Shown in pieces: positions 45,787 through 57,637 of a DNA stretch of 64,000 bases. The translations under genes and the position numbers were made by a program. The stretch is from Phallus indusiatus (taxonomy: Eukaryota; Basidiomycota; Agaricomycetes; Phallales; Phallaceae): NCBI GenBank assembly GCA_027605045.1, contig JAQFWX010000173.1:1-64000 (forward strand), in the 5' to 3' direction. Position 1 is the first letter of the stretch. Each line of letters begins with the position of its first letter. The notes under the pieces are model-generated. The model did no database searches and had not been told where the DNA came from. It saw only the letters and a list, made by a program, of their open reading frames with translations.

Positions 45787-46010
45787 GCCATTACTAGTAA
45801 TGATAATGTCTATTGTGGTCGAGCGAAAGACTTCACATGTTTCCGCCAATTCGAATGGCGTTAGCCATGGTCTTCTCTCTACCCGGATTCAGAGTTTTGG
45901 TTGCGTTCCAATTGCACGAGACAAAATGGCAGTCGGTTTATTGTTTTCTTTCACTCACCAGCACACTATAGCTGAAGATTTAGAAAAAAATTTGGGTGAT
46001 ATAATATAAA
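45787..46010 (-). pseudogene. fragment of DUF6534-like gene
   Basis: About 50 bp from 45800 match the segment at 49027-49080 of DUF6534 copy 1 and 52540-52590 of copy 2 (TGTCTATTGT, then GTCGAGCGAAAGAC). The rest is diverged. It is probably the stub of a further repeat unit. Confidence 0.4.
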
Positions 46011-46272
46011 ATCATGTACATATGTGAAAGTTTCACAAAAAGAACATTGAAGCGATGGGGCGGGCCGCAAAGCGGATATTGAAACGGCGACTCATGGACC
46101 GATACATATTTCACGTTCGTCTTTTACCCTGACTGAGTTGGAATCTTCTTCAAATCCTCTTCAAAGAGTTACCAAATGCTCAGCATGGTAGATTATGGCA
46201 TTTATGATACCAAAACGCTGCCAGTGGGCATGTACTCGAACTTATAACAGTCACTATACGCACATGGGTCAA

Positions 46273-47890
46273 CTCAAACTATACCAGGAGGTGTCTTCGA
46301 TACTAGTATAGTCGAGAAGGATTCGGTTATTGTTACGGGTTGGGTTCTCGATCAAGTGCTCGATGCGGGAAAAGTAGAGGCTGCATATCGAAAGCTGGTC
46401 GAAAAGTGGCCAATTCTGAGCGCGGCTCAGGAAACGGGCAAAGGTATGAAAGATCATTTGTAGCTGGTTTCGTGTATCAAATTATTGAACAGATGTGCCT
46501 AGAGATGGGTCTATGAGGTTCCTGCTGGACTCGATGCCAAGACGCCACGGTATATTTTCAAGAAAGCTGTTATACCGGGATTTGTAGAAAAGACGTACAC
46601 GTTCCCGAAAGCATCATCCTCAATTCAATGCGCTGTGAAGAAGGATCGTCAGATTCACCTCTTTTCTCAAGATAGTCCTCGCACCGTCGTGACTATATGA
46701 ACGCTAATATCCCCGTTTCGCAACTTCAGATCACACTGTTTGACAATGCGACACTCGTCGGGCTTACGACTCCACATGTTCTTTGCGACGGCCACGGAAA
46801 CAAAGAGATTCTCGTCGCTGTCTCACGCATTCTCCGCGGCGAAGATATTGAAGAGTTAACGCCAGGGGATCCCTTCGCGGCGTTCGTCATCTCTGAAGAC
46901 ATGAAGAACGAACCTATCAAAACGCCGCCGTTTTGGAGAGTGTTGTCGACTCTGAATGTTATTACCTTTATGGTACATGTCATAATTGACTTTGTTAAGA
47001 CCCGGGATATCTCTTATAGGGATATTTTTTTCCCGAAAGAAGAGGTGGAGAGGATTAAAGAGCAAGCGATGCAAGATCTCAGGAAGGAAAGGGGAGACGA
47101 TCCTGATGTCTGGATTAGCTCAAGTGACGCTCTTATCGCGTTCTGCTTGAAGGTAAAGTAGAAGTTTCACATTCATATATGAGATAACGAGATTGCTGAA
47201 TGGTCGGACAGAGAATCCATCCGCCTTCCTCTGCAAGGATGCCGTTAAACGTATTATATTTCGCCAATTTACGACGCTATCTGAAACAACCATCACTGCT
47301 TCCTCGTCCTTTCCTTCATAACGGAGCTCTAACAATTGTCACTCCAACTATTCCCATCTCCGCGATACATACAATGTCCCTTGGAGCTCTCGCGTACCAC
47401 ATTCGCACCACTGTTCGTGATCAGACAGAACCAGAAGCAATCGAGAAATTCCTGAAGTGGAGAATCAAGCATGCAAAAAGGCTGTGTCTCTTTTTCAAAC
47501 CCAACGGCGGAGCGTGGACTGTGTTTACAAACTGGAGAGATATGAAACTGATGGAAATTGATTTTTCTAGAGCCTTGCCAGATGATGATGGTGGTGAAGA
47601 AGGAAAAGAAAACAAGTCAAGTGTCTTTATATATTCGCTCAGACATTCCAACCCTCGCCTGTTCGTAATATAATGGGACTGCTTGCAGTGGGGGTATTTG
47701 GATAGGAGGCATGTGGCATGTACGTTCAGTCTGTTGTGGAGCTTTTACTGTATGGGTTCCTGACTCAATCGTCTTTCAGGGTTCTTTTCCGATAAAAAAG
47801 TTTGGGGAAGAGACGGTGTTTTCAAAGAGTTTATTTCTGTGATTCAATGGGCTTTTCAAGTGCACATTGCCTGTATCGCTTAGTCGTAAG
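46273..47890 (+). pseudogene. BAHD-like acyltransferase copy I, frameshifted
   Basis: A plant-BAHD/trichothecene-acetyltransferase-type (CoA-dependent) acyltransferase of the transferase family common in mushrooms. Segments in order: WVLDQVLDAGKVEAAYRKLVEKWPILSA (from 46273), RYIFKKAVIPGFVEKTY, the catalytic HxxxDG in THVLCDGHG (about 46770), FFPKEEVERIKEQAMQDLR, then after an intron PLNVLYFANLRRYLKQP. A one-base loss near 46690 (PRT against PRSLGDYMN in copy IV) shifts frame before MNANIPVSQLQ. No DFGWG motif was found. Most of the protein is still readable, so inactivation is recent, or the base is a sequencing error. Confidence 0.65.
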
Positions 47891-48320
47891 TTAGTATTTC
47901 ATTGAAAAATCAAGTGAACTCGGAAGATTTGTCGGGAAGAGACTAAAACCAAGACCTCTGGTCAGTATTTGAAGCGGAGCAGCCAGATTAGTTGCAGATT
48001 AGCGTGCATACATATGACGAATACAAAGGCCGTGTTGCAACTTGCCTAATTATAAGGCTGAGATTTTTCTTGGTTCTCACAATTTCCTTCTCCTCTCAGC
48101 TCCCCTACATTTCATATCGGTATCTTTTGAATTCAACGCATTTGAAAACTTGAGATCTCTTCAAGTCAAAATCTTGTTAGTAAAAAGAACAACTTCGTTT
48201 AGTTATTCGGAGATTGTTGTTGGCGTCGAAAATTCAGCAGAGTGAGGATTCAGAGTTTAACATTGTTACATTCATACATACATTCAGGTAAGGGGAATTA
48301 GTGCTGTAGGATTTTTCTCA
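47891..48320. other. intergenic, start of repeat unit 1
   Basis: No gene. From about 48115 it matches 51600-51845 of unit 2 and includes a short CATA repeat near 48270-48287. Confidence 0.55.
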
Positions 48321-50042
48321 TCATATAGCAAACGCTTCGTCAACATTGGCTTCTAGGCCCGGTATTTGAGAACCAGTTGAATCCGAATCCGCCGTGCTTC
48401 CAAGCACGAATGAGTATTTACCATCTGAAAAATGTTCTGAGACTTTGGTGGACGAACTGGCGGACTCTTTTGGTACAGTGAAAACAGGCAATAAGACGTT
48501 TACGAAGGGCTTGCTTGACTCGTTAGACTCGGAGGTATCTCTTGCGGTACCGTAGCTAGACCTCAAATGTGATCGGGAGTTGAGGCTATAACATACCATG
48601 TAATATTTAGAATATGTGTAAGATGGTCGAACTTACATTGCGAGGAGACAATTGGAATATACTTTGATCGATTAGAATTAGCAGCGGTTACTATAGAGAA
48701 GAACACATTCTTACGGTGGGGGAGAATGAAAGTAATACCAGAAATCATCTCCTTATTGAGATTACTGAAGTACTGTAACGACTCGCCTGAGAATCGTATA
48801 GAAAGAGAGAAGGAAAAGCTCACCATGGCAAGAATTACGATGTTAGCCACGACTGTTAAAGATCCGGAAGCAGAAGAATATAGCGTGAGCTTATAAAGTA
48901 TATTTCGTGTGCTGTAAAATATGTATGAATTTGAAGGTTTTGAGCTTTTCAGTTTGAGGAAAAATCTACTGGCCTCTTTATATCGGTGCGACTAGTGTAA
49001 AAAAAGTGGAACATGGCTAGCATGATGATAATGTCTATTGTAAGATCGAGCGAAAGACCTGTTTGCGCCAGTCGTGTCGTAACGTTTAAGTTCGTGGCAA
49101 CGAGTCCCTTCGATACATTTCTGATGGAATCTGAGTGAAATGGTAGCTTTTAGTTGATTGATGTGATACTCACACGATCCCGCTTGCGGCTTATAAACGT
49201 TAGCTTATGATTAGTGCTATACTGGAAAGTTTTGAAGGGCATACTGAAGTTCACAGCTATTTGATACACAAGTATAGATGTCAGTATTTATCGCTTACCA
49301 CCACTTTTCAAAATGACTTACCGGCGCGCGATAATGCAAGGAAGAGCTTAAAGTACAAGCAAGGTATTGAAATTTCAGAAAAATTACATATGCCAGTACG
49401 AGACTCACTAGTACACCAGGCAGTATAAAGCTTTTTCTTACTGGTAGCAATAAATTCCGTGAGTATTGCAGGCGAGAGATAGCGACATGATACTACGTAC
49501 TGCTGTAGATTCTGAAAATGTAAAATCTGATAGAGACAATTACATTGTTGAAGTTCACTGGATAAAAAGACAAACGAACAGATGGGAGAGTGTTATGTTT
49601 ACTTCCTTTTCATGGATTAGAAGCTGAATCACCACACTGATACGCATATGCCACGTACCGATACCCATGACTCTGCTTTGAAACTCCTGCAGAAGGTGGA
49701 TCTGGTCAAGTGAAAAGCACCAACGAAACTCGAGACGAGACATACCAGACGATACTGGTGAAAACCTCGGGATTGCCGATAGAGGTTATCAAGTAATGAT
49801 AAAGAGCATGTGAGATTAGGATGATATGAAGGAATCCCAGTATCCTGCGAGGAGAATGAGTATGGGCTCTATGAATTAATGTTAAGTATCATGCACAATG
49901 TCAGGGACACCAGTAGCTTAAGCACACGTGGCTCCCCTTTCCAGATATATATCCAACATTGGAGGAGTAAGAAACCGAAAGCTACAGTGCTAAATTGAGT
50001 CCCAATGAACCAGGCTCCAAACGTGTCGGTTGCTGCTGTCAT
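48321..50042 (-). CDS. DUF6534-like multi-pass membrane protein, copy 1
   Basis: A member of the large agaricomycete family of seven-helix-like membrane proteins of unknown function. Exon 1 is 49909-50042 (MTAATDTFGAWFIGTQFSTV, then FLLLQCWIYIW). It joins in phase 2 to exon 2 at 49746-49844 (VILGFLHIILISHALYHYLITSIGNPEVF). Later exons include SGSLTVVANIVILAM near 48835-48890 and KVYSNCLLAI spliced to LNSRSHLRSSYGTA. The last exon ends at 48321 (VDEAFAI). The middle exons between 48900 and 49745 could not be placed with confidence. The hydrophobic segments suggest several membrane helices and a hydrophilic Ser-rich cytosolic tail. It could be functional. Confidence 0.62.
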
Positions 50043-51204
50043 GAGAATGTGTCACTGAACTCTTAGTAGCACCAGCAGCACGCTTAATATATTTCCAAAG
50101 CCGCGGCTTGATTATTTCAGTATAACTGAAAAAAGAGCTCAAATCCGGCCATCTTGTCAGGCCTGGGCTGACATGCACTGTAAACCTGGGTGGAAGCACT
50201 GCCATCTCCTGTAACCCGGTTCTTTGGTTGTTTTTTTCAAAAAATTGAAAATGACGATGCTATCGCGGGTGAGTCGTAAATACCCGATATAATGCCCGTG
50301 ATTCGACTGTTGAAAATCAATATCGGTAAAGGTTTTGATCGTTATGCAAAGACTTGTAATGCCAATGGATTGATGGGCCGGAAGCCTCAGGGTGAGGGTT
50401 ATTGATGCGGCAACTTTATGATTGTAGGCCAATAAGCACAAACGATTTTCTTCAAATATGTATGTCAGAGGAATTTTCATCAAGACAGACGATGATGCTG
50501 CTGCTATTAATGTGAGAGAATAAATTTCAAATCAATACATATGTTTAACATATGGGGAGCAGACAATGCGGCCTAACCGTAGGACTAGCTGCTGTTATTC
50601 GCCTCCTCGTCTATATCGCACTCCCGGGGAAGCCGACTCACTTGTAATGGCGAGCAGAACGAGTTCTAGTCGTGATCAATTCGAAATTATTGGTGAAAGC
50701 CGGCGCCGGACGACGCATGGTACGCGCTCTGAATTACACGGGGAGTCTCGCTGCCAGCTCATTCAATAAACAATGTAAACATCAGAGTATGCCGCAGCCT
50801 GCTTCGAGATTATGTGAACAAATTCCTAGTGAAGGCAAGCAACGAATGGTTTTTTTGTTTGATCCGACAGGCTTTGAAGAAAACAAGGGAAAGTTGAAAC
50901 GAGCGCCGATACGGCATTGGGTGTAAGGGATACGTACCTTCTTACAAGTGCCCCGGCCCGAGAACTATTTTCTTTCATAATCTTCGTTACTCAATCCCCC
51001 TTACTTAAGTTTTCCTTATTTTCCTCGTCCCTATTTTCTTTCTTACTTAATCATGGTCTCTTAAAAACATATATAAACCCCCCGTTTTGTATGTAGTTTT
51101 CCCCAGTTTCGAATTGACGAGGCATTTAAACACTCTATTCGTGTGACTATCCTACTCTTCTCGAAGCTCGTGTAGTCTACATTCTTGCAGACTTCACATT
51201 GAGA
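50043..51204. other. upstream region of DUF6534 copy 1 with an insertion
   Basis: It matches 54686-55680 of unit 2 except for an insertion at about 50922-51203. No complete gene is supported. Confidence 0.5.
50922..51203. mobile_element. short hairpin-headed insertion (MITE-like), about 280 bp
   Basis: Unit 2 lacks this DNA: it reads GGCATTAAAACGGCATTG at the matching point, whereas unit 1 has ACGGCATT, the insert, then ACGGCATTGC. The insert starts with a hairpin, TGTAAGGGATAC followed closely by GTACCTTCTTACA. It has a pyrimidine-rich interior and no coding capacity. Terminal repeats are not clear. Confidence 0.45.
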
Positions 51205-51400
51205 CGGCATTGCTTGACGTTTTTACGTCAAACTATACCAATACAGGTGTCTTTAACACGAGAAGGGTTCGATTGTCGCTACAGGCTAAGTGCTCAATCA
51301 AGTACCTACTTGGTGCAAGGAAAGTAGAGGCCGATATTGAAAGCTCGTGGAAAAGTGACCGATTCTGAGAGAACGGCGGCTCAGGAAACGGGCAAAGGTA
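51205..51400 (+). pseudogene. acyltransferase fragment II (exon 1 only)
   Basis: The sequence resembles the first recognised exon of copy I (CAAACTATACCA..GGTGTCTT, then AAGTGCTCAATCAAGTA), with several indels that destroy frame. No downstream exons follow; the next unit starts at about 51600. Confidence 0.6.
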
Positions 51401-51776
51401 CGAAGACCAAGAAAAATCTCAGCCTTATAATTAATTAGGCAAGTGATTTTACCCCTTAATATTTCTATTCTTCAGACTAGATATTCATTATTCCTCATGC
51501 TTCTTTTAAGTTATCACACAAAATTAGGTAAAAAGGAGTAAAAACTAGGCTCATTACACAAATCATTGTAGGATGTGCCGCGACAGCTGTGTGAAATTTT
51601 GTATCGATATCTTTTGAGTTCAACGCAGTTCAAAACTTGAGATCTCTTCGAATCAAATCTTGTTAGTAAAAAGTGTAACTTCGTTTAGTTATTCGAAGAT
51701 TGTTGGGGTCGAAAATTCAGCAGAGTGACGATTTAGAGTTTAACATTGTTACACATACATGTTCGCGTCCATCCAT

Positions 51777-51808
51777 AAATACATACATACATACATACAT
51801 ACATACAT
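51777..51808. repeat. (CATA)n microsatellite
   Basis: About eight CATA repeats in a row just 3' of DUF6534 copy 2. The matching site of copy 1 (48270-48287) has only two to three units. Confidence 0.9.
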
Positions 51809-51845
51809 TCAGGTAAAGGCATTTAGTGCTGTTGGATTTTTCTCA

Positions 51846-54685
51846 TCATATAGCAAACGCTTCGTCAACATTCTCTTCTGGGCCCGGTATTTGAGAACCA
51901 GTTGAATCCTCCACCATGCTTCCAAGCCCGAATGAGTATGTATCATGTGAGAAATGTTCTGAGACTTTGGTGGTTGAACTTGCGGACTCTTTTTGTACAA
52001 CGAAAACAGGCAATGAGACGTTTACGGGGGGCTTGTCACTCGGCTCGTCAGACTCGGAGGTATCTCCTGCGGTACCGTAGCTAGCCCTCAAATGGGATCG
52101 AGAGTTGAGGCTATAACATATTACCATGTAATATTCAGAATATGTGTAAGATGGACGGACTTACATTGCGAGGAGACAATTGGAATACACTTTGATTGAT
52201 GTTGATTAGTAGCGGCCATAAAGAAGAACATATATTCTTACAGTGAGGGAGAACGAAAGTAATGCCAGAAAATATCTCCGTATTGGGTATACTGAGGTAC
52301 TGTAACGACGTGTCTGAGGATTGTATAGAAAAAGAGAAAGGAAAACTCACCGTGACCAGAATTACGATGTTGGCCACGACTGTTAGAGATCCGGAGGCAA
52401 AGGTATATAGTGTGAGCTTGTGAAGTAGATTTTGTGTGCTGTAATTATGTATGAATTTAGAGGTTGTCTTCATTGGCAAGAACTGACCTTTTCACTTCGG
52501 TGTGACTAGTGTAAAAAAAGTGAAACATGGCCAACATAACGATTATGTCTATTGTAAGGTCGAGCGCAATACCTGTTTGCGCTAATCGTGCTGTAACGTT
52601 TGAGTCTACTGCCGCGTCGGCGAGTCCCTCCGATATAGTTCTAACGGAACGTGAGTTGGTTGCTTTTAGTTGATCGATATGACACTCACACAATTCCGCT
52701 TGCGGCTTATAAATATTAGCTTATGATTAGTGCTATACAGAAAGCTAAGGACGTACTCAAGTCCAGAGCTATTTGATGCACAACATGTCAGTATTCATCG
52801 TCTACGCCAATTTTGAAAACGACTTTCCGGTGTGCGATAATGTAAGGAAAAGCTTAATGTAAAAGTGAAATAATGAAAATTCAGAAAAGTAAACCGGAAC
52901 GAGACTCACCAGTACACCAGGCAGTATAAAACTTTTTCTTACTGGTGACGATAGATTCCGTGAGGATTACAAGCGAGAGATAGCGGCATGATACTACGTA
53001 CTGCTGTAAATCCTGAAAATGTAGAATCTGGTAGAGACAATTAAATTGAAGTTCACTGGGTGGAACTTGATAAAAACACACAGATGGGAGAGTGTTATGT
53101 TTGCTTCCTTTTCATGGATTAGAAGCCGAACCACCACACTGATACGCATATGTCACGTACCGATACCCATTGCTCTGCTTTGAAACTCCTGCAGAAGGTG
53201 AATTTGGTCAATGAAAAGCACCAACGAAACTCGAGACGAAACGTACCAGACTATACTGGTAAAAACCTCGGGATTACCGATGGAGGTTATCAAGTAATGA
53301 TAAAGGGCATGTGAGATTAGAAAGATATGAAGGAATCCCAGTATCCTGTCGAGGAGAATAAGTATGGGCTCTATGAGTTAAAGTTGAATTTCATGCACAA
53401 CATCAGTAATCTGGTTTCGCGGCGGGCGCCTAACTTCTGATCTCAGATTTGGGCCGCGTTTCGCCCTTCGTCTCGGATGCTCAAATTAGTCCCGGAGCGA
53501 TCTGGGACCAACTGAGACTTCAGTATTTTTCAAAAATTTATTTGACCCCATGTGAAATCATTAATCTATTATGTTCATAAGTATGTGCTTGTCCTGATTG
53601 TCTTGACCCTTTTTTCAACTGAAATTGCGCACACACCTTTATCCAGCTTGATCCATACGAAAACAACAGTTGACTCAAGCAACCAATCAGGGCACGCCGC
53701 GGCTCGTCGGTTTTGCGTCACGGCGTGACTAAGCACGTTTGCGCATCATAAGTTTTTCGAGCGCCGCTACTTCGAACTATACAGTTTCTTTCTCTTTCTC
53801 TCACATGCACAATTTCATCTTGTACGTCTCCTCTTCTTTTCTATAATTAGTTAAAGGTAAACATTTCTCCTATCATATGTCTGTTCCTCTCATTGATAGT
53901 TTTATTTGCAGGTTGTTACTATATTCCATTTATGACGGGTGAGTTTTTTTCTTGTTTTTAAAAGTGGACTTTGACTCAATCGCTCGCCTAGCTGTCTACT
54001 TATCCGGCCCATGATCACTGTTTTCGAGCGAGCTTATTTGCCAGTATGTGAAAATTCATCCTCTTTTCACTCCTTTGAACTAGTTACAGATCCCAAAGTA
54101 AAAGATCTTTTGACAGAGCAGTATCCATGGGTGTGTCTTGTTTTATCCTTTTCACTTTTTAAGCTCTTGAATTCTTTAATTAAATGTTAGCGTAGGTTTT
54201 CAAAGGGTGTATTTATTGTCTTATGCTTAGTACCATATTTGTAAATAGTAATCTTATATACGTATATTGAATAAAAATAACTTCAAAAGAACATAATTTT
54301 GTCTGAGCAAGCATTCTGAACTGACGGGACGGCCACAGATTAGGCTGAAAGTTGCCAATGGTCTCGGATAGTCTGGGAACATAGGACAATCCGGACACCC
54401 AACGGTCCCACTCGTCCATACCTTTTTTATTCAGGTCTGAGATTTGCGAGATTCGCTGAAGCTATCCGGCCTGTCTCATCGGCTAAACCGTCCGAGACCA
54501 TCCCTGACCGTCCGGGCACACTTGCCCAGATTACTGATGAATGCCAGGGACACCACCAGCTTAAGTACAAGTGACTCCTTTTTCCAGATGAATATCCAAC
54601 ATTGGAGGAGTAAGAAACCAAAAGCTGTAATGCTAAATTGATTCCCAATGAACCAGGCTCCAAACGTGTCGTCAGCTGCTGTCAT
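51846..54685 (-). CDS. DUF6534-like membrane protein, copy 2, with transposon in intron 1
   Basis: Paralog of the gene at 48321-50042. Exon 1 (54552-54685, MTAADDTFGAWFIGNQFSIT, then LLLQCWIFIWKK) and its phase-2 donor are kept. Exon 2 (ILGFLHIFLISHALYHYLITSIGNPEVF, about 53240-53342) is also kept. Between them intron 1 holds a 1133-bp insertion, so the intron is about 1.2 kb instead of about 65 nt. The 3' exons again encode KVYSNCLLAI spliced to LNSRSHLRASYGTA, ending VDEAFAI at 51846. The copy may still be expressed if the long intron is spliced. Middle exons are unresolved, as in copy 1. Confidence 0.58.
53404..54536. mobile_element. putative non-autonomous DNA transposon, 1133 bp
   Basis: The element has 11-bp perfect terminal inverted repeats, CAGTAATCTGG at 53404-53414 and its reverse complement at 54526-54536. 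The uninterrupted paralog (49895-49905) defines the empty site (GCACAATGTCAGG). Subterminal GTCTCGGA/TCCGAGAC words occur near the ends. No transposase frame survives; the internal sequence looks like a leader region followed by deletion. The CAG-start ends recall hAT elements, but no clean 8-bp target duplication is visible, so the superfamily is open. Confidence 0.7.
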
Positions 54686-55659
54686 GACGGGGTATCAGCG
54701 AAATATTAGCAGCATAAGCAGCACGCTTGATATATTTCCAAAGTTGTGGCCTGTTTATTACTGAGAAAAGAGCTCAAATCCGGCCATAATACTAGGCTTG
54801 GGCTGACGCACTGTAAATCCGGGTGGAAGCACTACCTTCTCCTGGAACCCGGCTTTTTCAAAGTGTTTTTTTTAAGAATTGAAAATGATAGGATGCTATC
54901 GCGGGTGAGTCGCAAATACCTGATATAATGCCCATGATTCGATTGTTGAAAATAAATGTCGGAGAAGGTTTTGATCGTTACGCGCAGTCTTGGATGCAGT
55001 CTTGGAATGCCAATAGATTGGTGAACCGAGCAGGATCCCGATGATTATTGATGGGGCAATTTTATGATTGTAAGCCAATAAGCACAGCTAATTTTCCTCA
55101 AATATGTATGCGACAGAAATTTTCATCAAGATAGATGATGCTGCGGCTACTACCAATGTGAGAGAATAAATTTCAAATCAGTACATATGTATAGCATATG
55201 AGGAGCAGACAATGCGGCCTAACCGTAGGACTAACCGCTGTTATTCGCCTCCTCGTCTATTTCGCACTCCCAGAGGAGCTGACTCACTTGTGATAGTGAT
55301 AAGGACGAGTTCGTAATCAATTCGAAATTATTGGCGGAAGCTGCGATGACGCATGATATGCTTGGAATTACATACACGGGGAATCTCAGCCCACGTTAGG
55401 ACTATTTAGTAAACATCATTGAGGATGATGCCGCAGCCTGATCCAAGCTTCAAGGCCGTTTCGCTGTAGGTTTGACTCGCTGGCCATCCTCGATCCTCGA
55501 TGAACTTTTAACCAGAGGTTGTTACGAGATTATGTGAAAAAATTCCTAGTGAAGGCAAGGAACGAATGGTTTTTTTTGTCTGATCTCAGCAGGCAAGCTA
55601 GGCAAGTTTGAAGAAAACAAGGGATTGGAACGAGCGCCGATACGGCATTAAAACGGCAT
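54686..55659. other. upstream region of DUF6534 copy 2
   Basis: Direct counterpart of 50043-50920; no gene supported. Confidence 0.5.
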
Positions 55660-56394
55660 TGTTTGGCGTTTTACGTCAAACTATACCAACAGTGTCTTCA
55701 ACACGAGAAAGGTTCGATTGTCGTTACAAGCTAAGTGCTCGATCAAATACTTGGCGCAAGGAGATTTGAGAAAGCTCGCCGAAAAGTGATCGATTCTGGA
55801 TTCTGAGAGAGCGGTCGGGCTGCGGTCCAAAAAACGGGCAAAGGTATGAGAGGTAATTTATAGAGTTTATAGCCGTTTTCGTATATTAAAATATCGGAGA
55901 CTCAGTTTAGGAATGGGTCTATAAGATTCCTGCGGAATTTTGATGCCGCGGTATATTTTCAAGAACTTCAGGGTTGTTAGGGTCGTGTTGGAAAGACGTA
56001 CAGATTCCCAAAGGCATCATCCTGCATCATCCTCCAATTTAGTGTAGTATATTGAGAAGAAGAATCATCAGGTCCATCTCCCTCTTTTCTCAAAATGGTC
56101 TAGATCTGGTGGTGCTCGCTAATACCTCTGTGTCGCAACTCCAGGCTACACTGTTTGATGATGCGACACTCGTTGGCTTACCACTCCACCACGGGAACAA
56201 GGATATCTTCATCGCGGTCACACGCGTTCTCCGTGGCGAAGATGTTGAAGAGTTAACGCCAGAAGATCTCTTCACAGCTTTCTTCATTCCTGAAGACGAG
56301 AAGCACAGATTTATCACCATTTTGGAGAGCGCTGTCGACAAAAAAGGGACGAAAGCTCAGCGCTCAGGTTTTAGTTATGAATACGTCCGTTAAG
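55660..56394 (+). pseudogene. acyltransferase fragment III
   Basis: Homologous to the first two recognised exons of copies I and IV. The readable part (56090-56340) includes VSQLQATLFDDATLVGL and VTRVLRGEDVEELTPEDLF. The catalytic HxxxDG segment is deleted: HVLCDGHGNK of copy I corresponds to a short HHGNK. The 3' half is missing. Confidence 0.7.
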
Positions 56395-56756
56395 TGTCGG
56401 GCGGAGCAAATTCGATATGCTACGGATCGATCAGCCTGTAGTGGATACATCTTTTGGAAGCAAGGAGGATTTTTGGAACTCGTACTCAATATAGGTATCA
56501 CAAACGTAATTTATTCGTGCATTACAGTATGCAGCGAGCGAGCTCGTGAAGTAGTAGCCTTGAGTGTGCTGGTATATAATTATGTATGTCTATGTATGTG
56601 AGTATTTGGAAGATTTCTCCGGTACCGGTCAGAAAGAATTGAGCTAGTATGAGTAACGCGTACTGATAGGCAATTTATAGTAGAACATATTCCGGCACAA
56701 GGTTCAGACAGTACTATATATAAGGCTTTATGTAAATTTGATAATGATTACTACGT

Positions 56757-56960
56757 ACCGCCATAAATCCTGTGGCACTTTGCCAGGGAAAGTTAAATTT
56801 AGATGCTACAGGCTCAAATAATCAATGATTGATAGTCACGGTGAAGGATAAAATTCCAAAACACTGAAGGAGTAAAGACCAAAGGCTACATAATATTATT
56901 TATTTCCATTGATAAACCGGACCTTAAGCGTGTCATCAGTTGCTGTCAATGTCATGAGGA
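56757..56960 (-). pseudogene. DUF6534-like exon 1 relic
   Basis: On the minus strand, ATGACATTGACAGCAACTGATGACACG and the following bases match exon 1 of the DUF6534 copies with small indels. It indicates a third, eroded repeat unit to the right of unit 2. Confidence 0.5.
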
Positions 56961-57637
56961 CCGGATACTGAAATAATGACTTTGCACGAGCGGTATCCTT
57001 GACTTCCAGAGTTTTCAGTATTGTGACCTGTTTGTTTCAATGTGATGGAGAAAGAGCCCCAATTTCAACCCTTTTATTGGCTTTATTTAGAGAATTACGG
57101 CAGCCCAAGTTGTTAATTGTGGCCCAAAAAGCACATACAATTATTCTTGGATGGATTTCATCAAATATGACAGTACGTGAGCTGGTGCGGCCTCACTGAT
57201 CCAAAGACATTCCTCGATAAGCTGACTCGGTTGATGATGGTAATAAAAATACGTTTTGGTCGTAAATTGTGAACAGCGGCGGAGAACCTTGATTAGAGCT
57301 TGACTGCTTTTCTACTCACAAACACATTTCGGTGTTATAATGACATGGCTTGTGATATGGCAAGTGGTATTATAGTCAGCTTGTGGTCCCTTTCTCTTCC
57401 CGGTGCTTTTGTATTGGTCAGAAATGAAGCTGAAGAGCATTTCGTTAATACGATTTCTCCAAGCAATTGAAGAGGAACAGCGAAAGGATGGCAGGCGGCA
57501 AAGCGGATATTCAAACGGCGAACGATGTTCACTTTCATCTCTCTTACCCGGCACTGACTCCTGGCTTAGAATCCTTTTGATACCGAAATGATACCAAAAA
57601 GCTACCCAAACATTATGCATGGTAGATGATGACACAT
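56961..57637. other. decayed repeat-unit sequence
   Basis: Weak similarity to the upstream region of the DUF6534 genes to about 57240, then similarity to the region before copy I (46040-46200). No gene. Confidence 0.4.

Larger units (their letters stand above)
48115..56600. repeat. tandem segmental duplication, about 3.5-kb unit x2
   Basis: Unit 1 (about 48115-51600) and unit 2 (about 51600-56600) are direct repeats. Matching points: 48329 and 51854 (offset 3525), 50042 and 54685 (offset 4643), 50557 and 55203 (offset 4646). The jump equals the 1133-bp insertion at 53404-54536 less a few bases; the offset without it is about 3513. Each unit holds a minus-strand DUF6534-like gene and a decayed plus-strand acyltransferase start. 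Confidence 0.85.

Noticed and set aside
45690..45790. Possible minus-strand tRNA near CTGGTTCAAGTC ... GAGTCCCCA followed by a T run
   Set aside because: The T-stem does not pair (GCTGG against CTTTC) and no D-arm or anticodon arm can be drawn; at best it is a tRNA-derived scrap.
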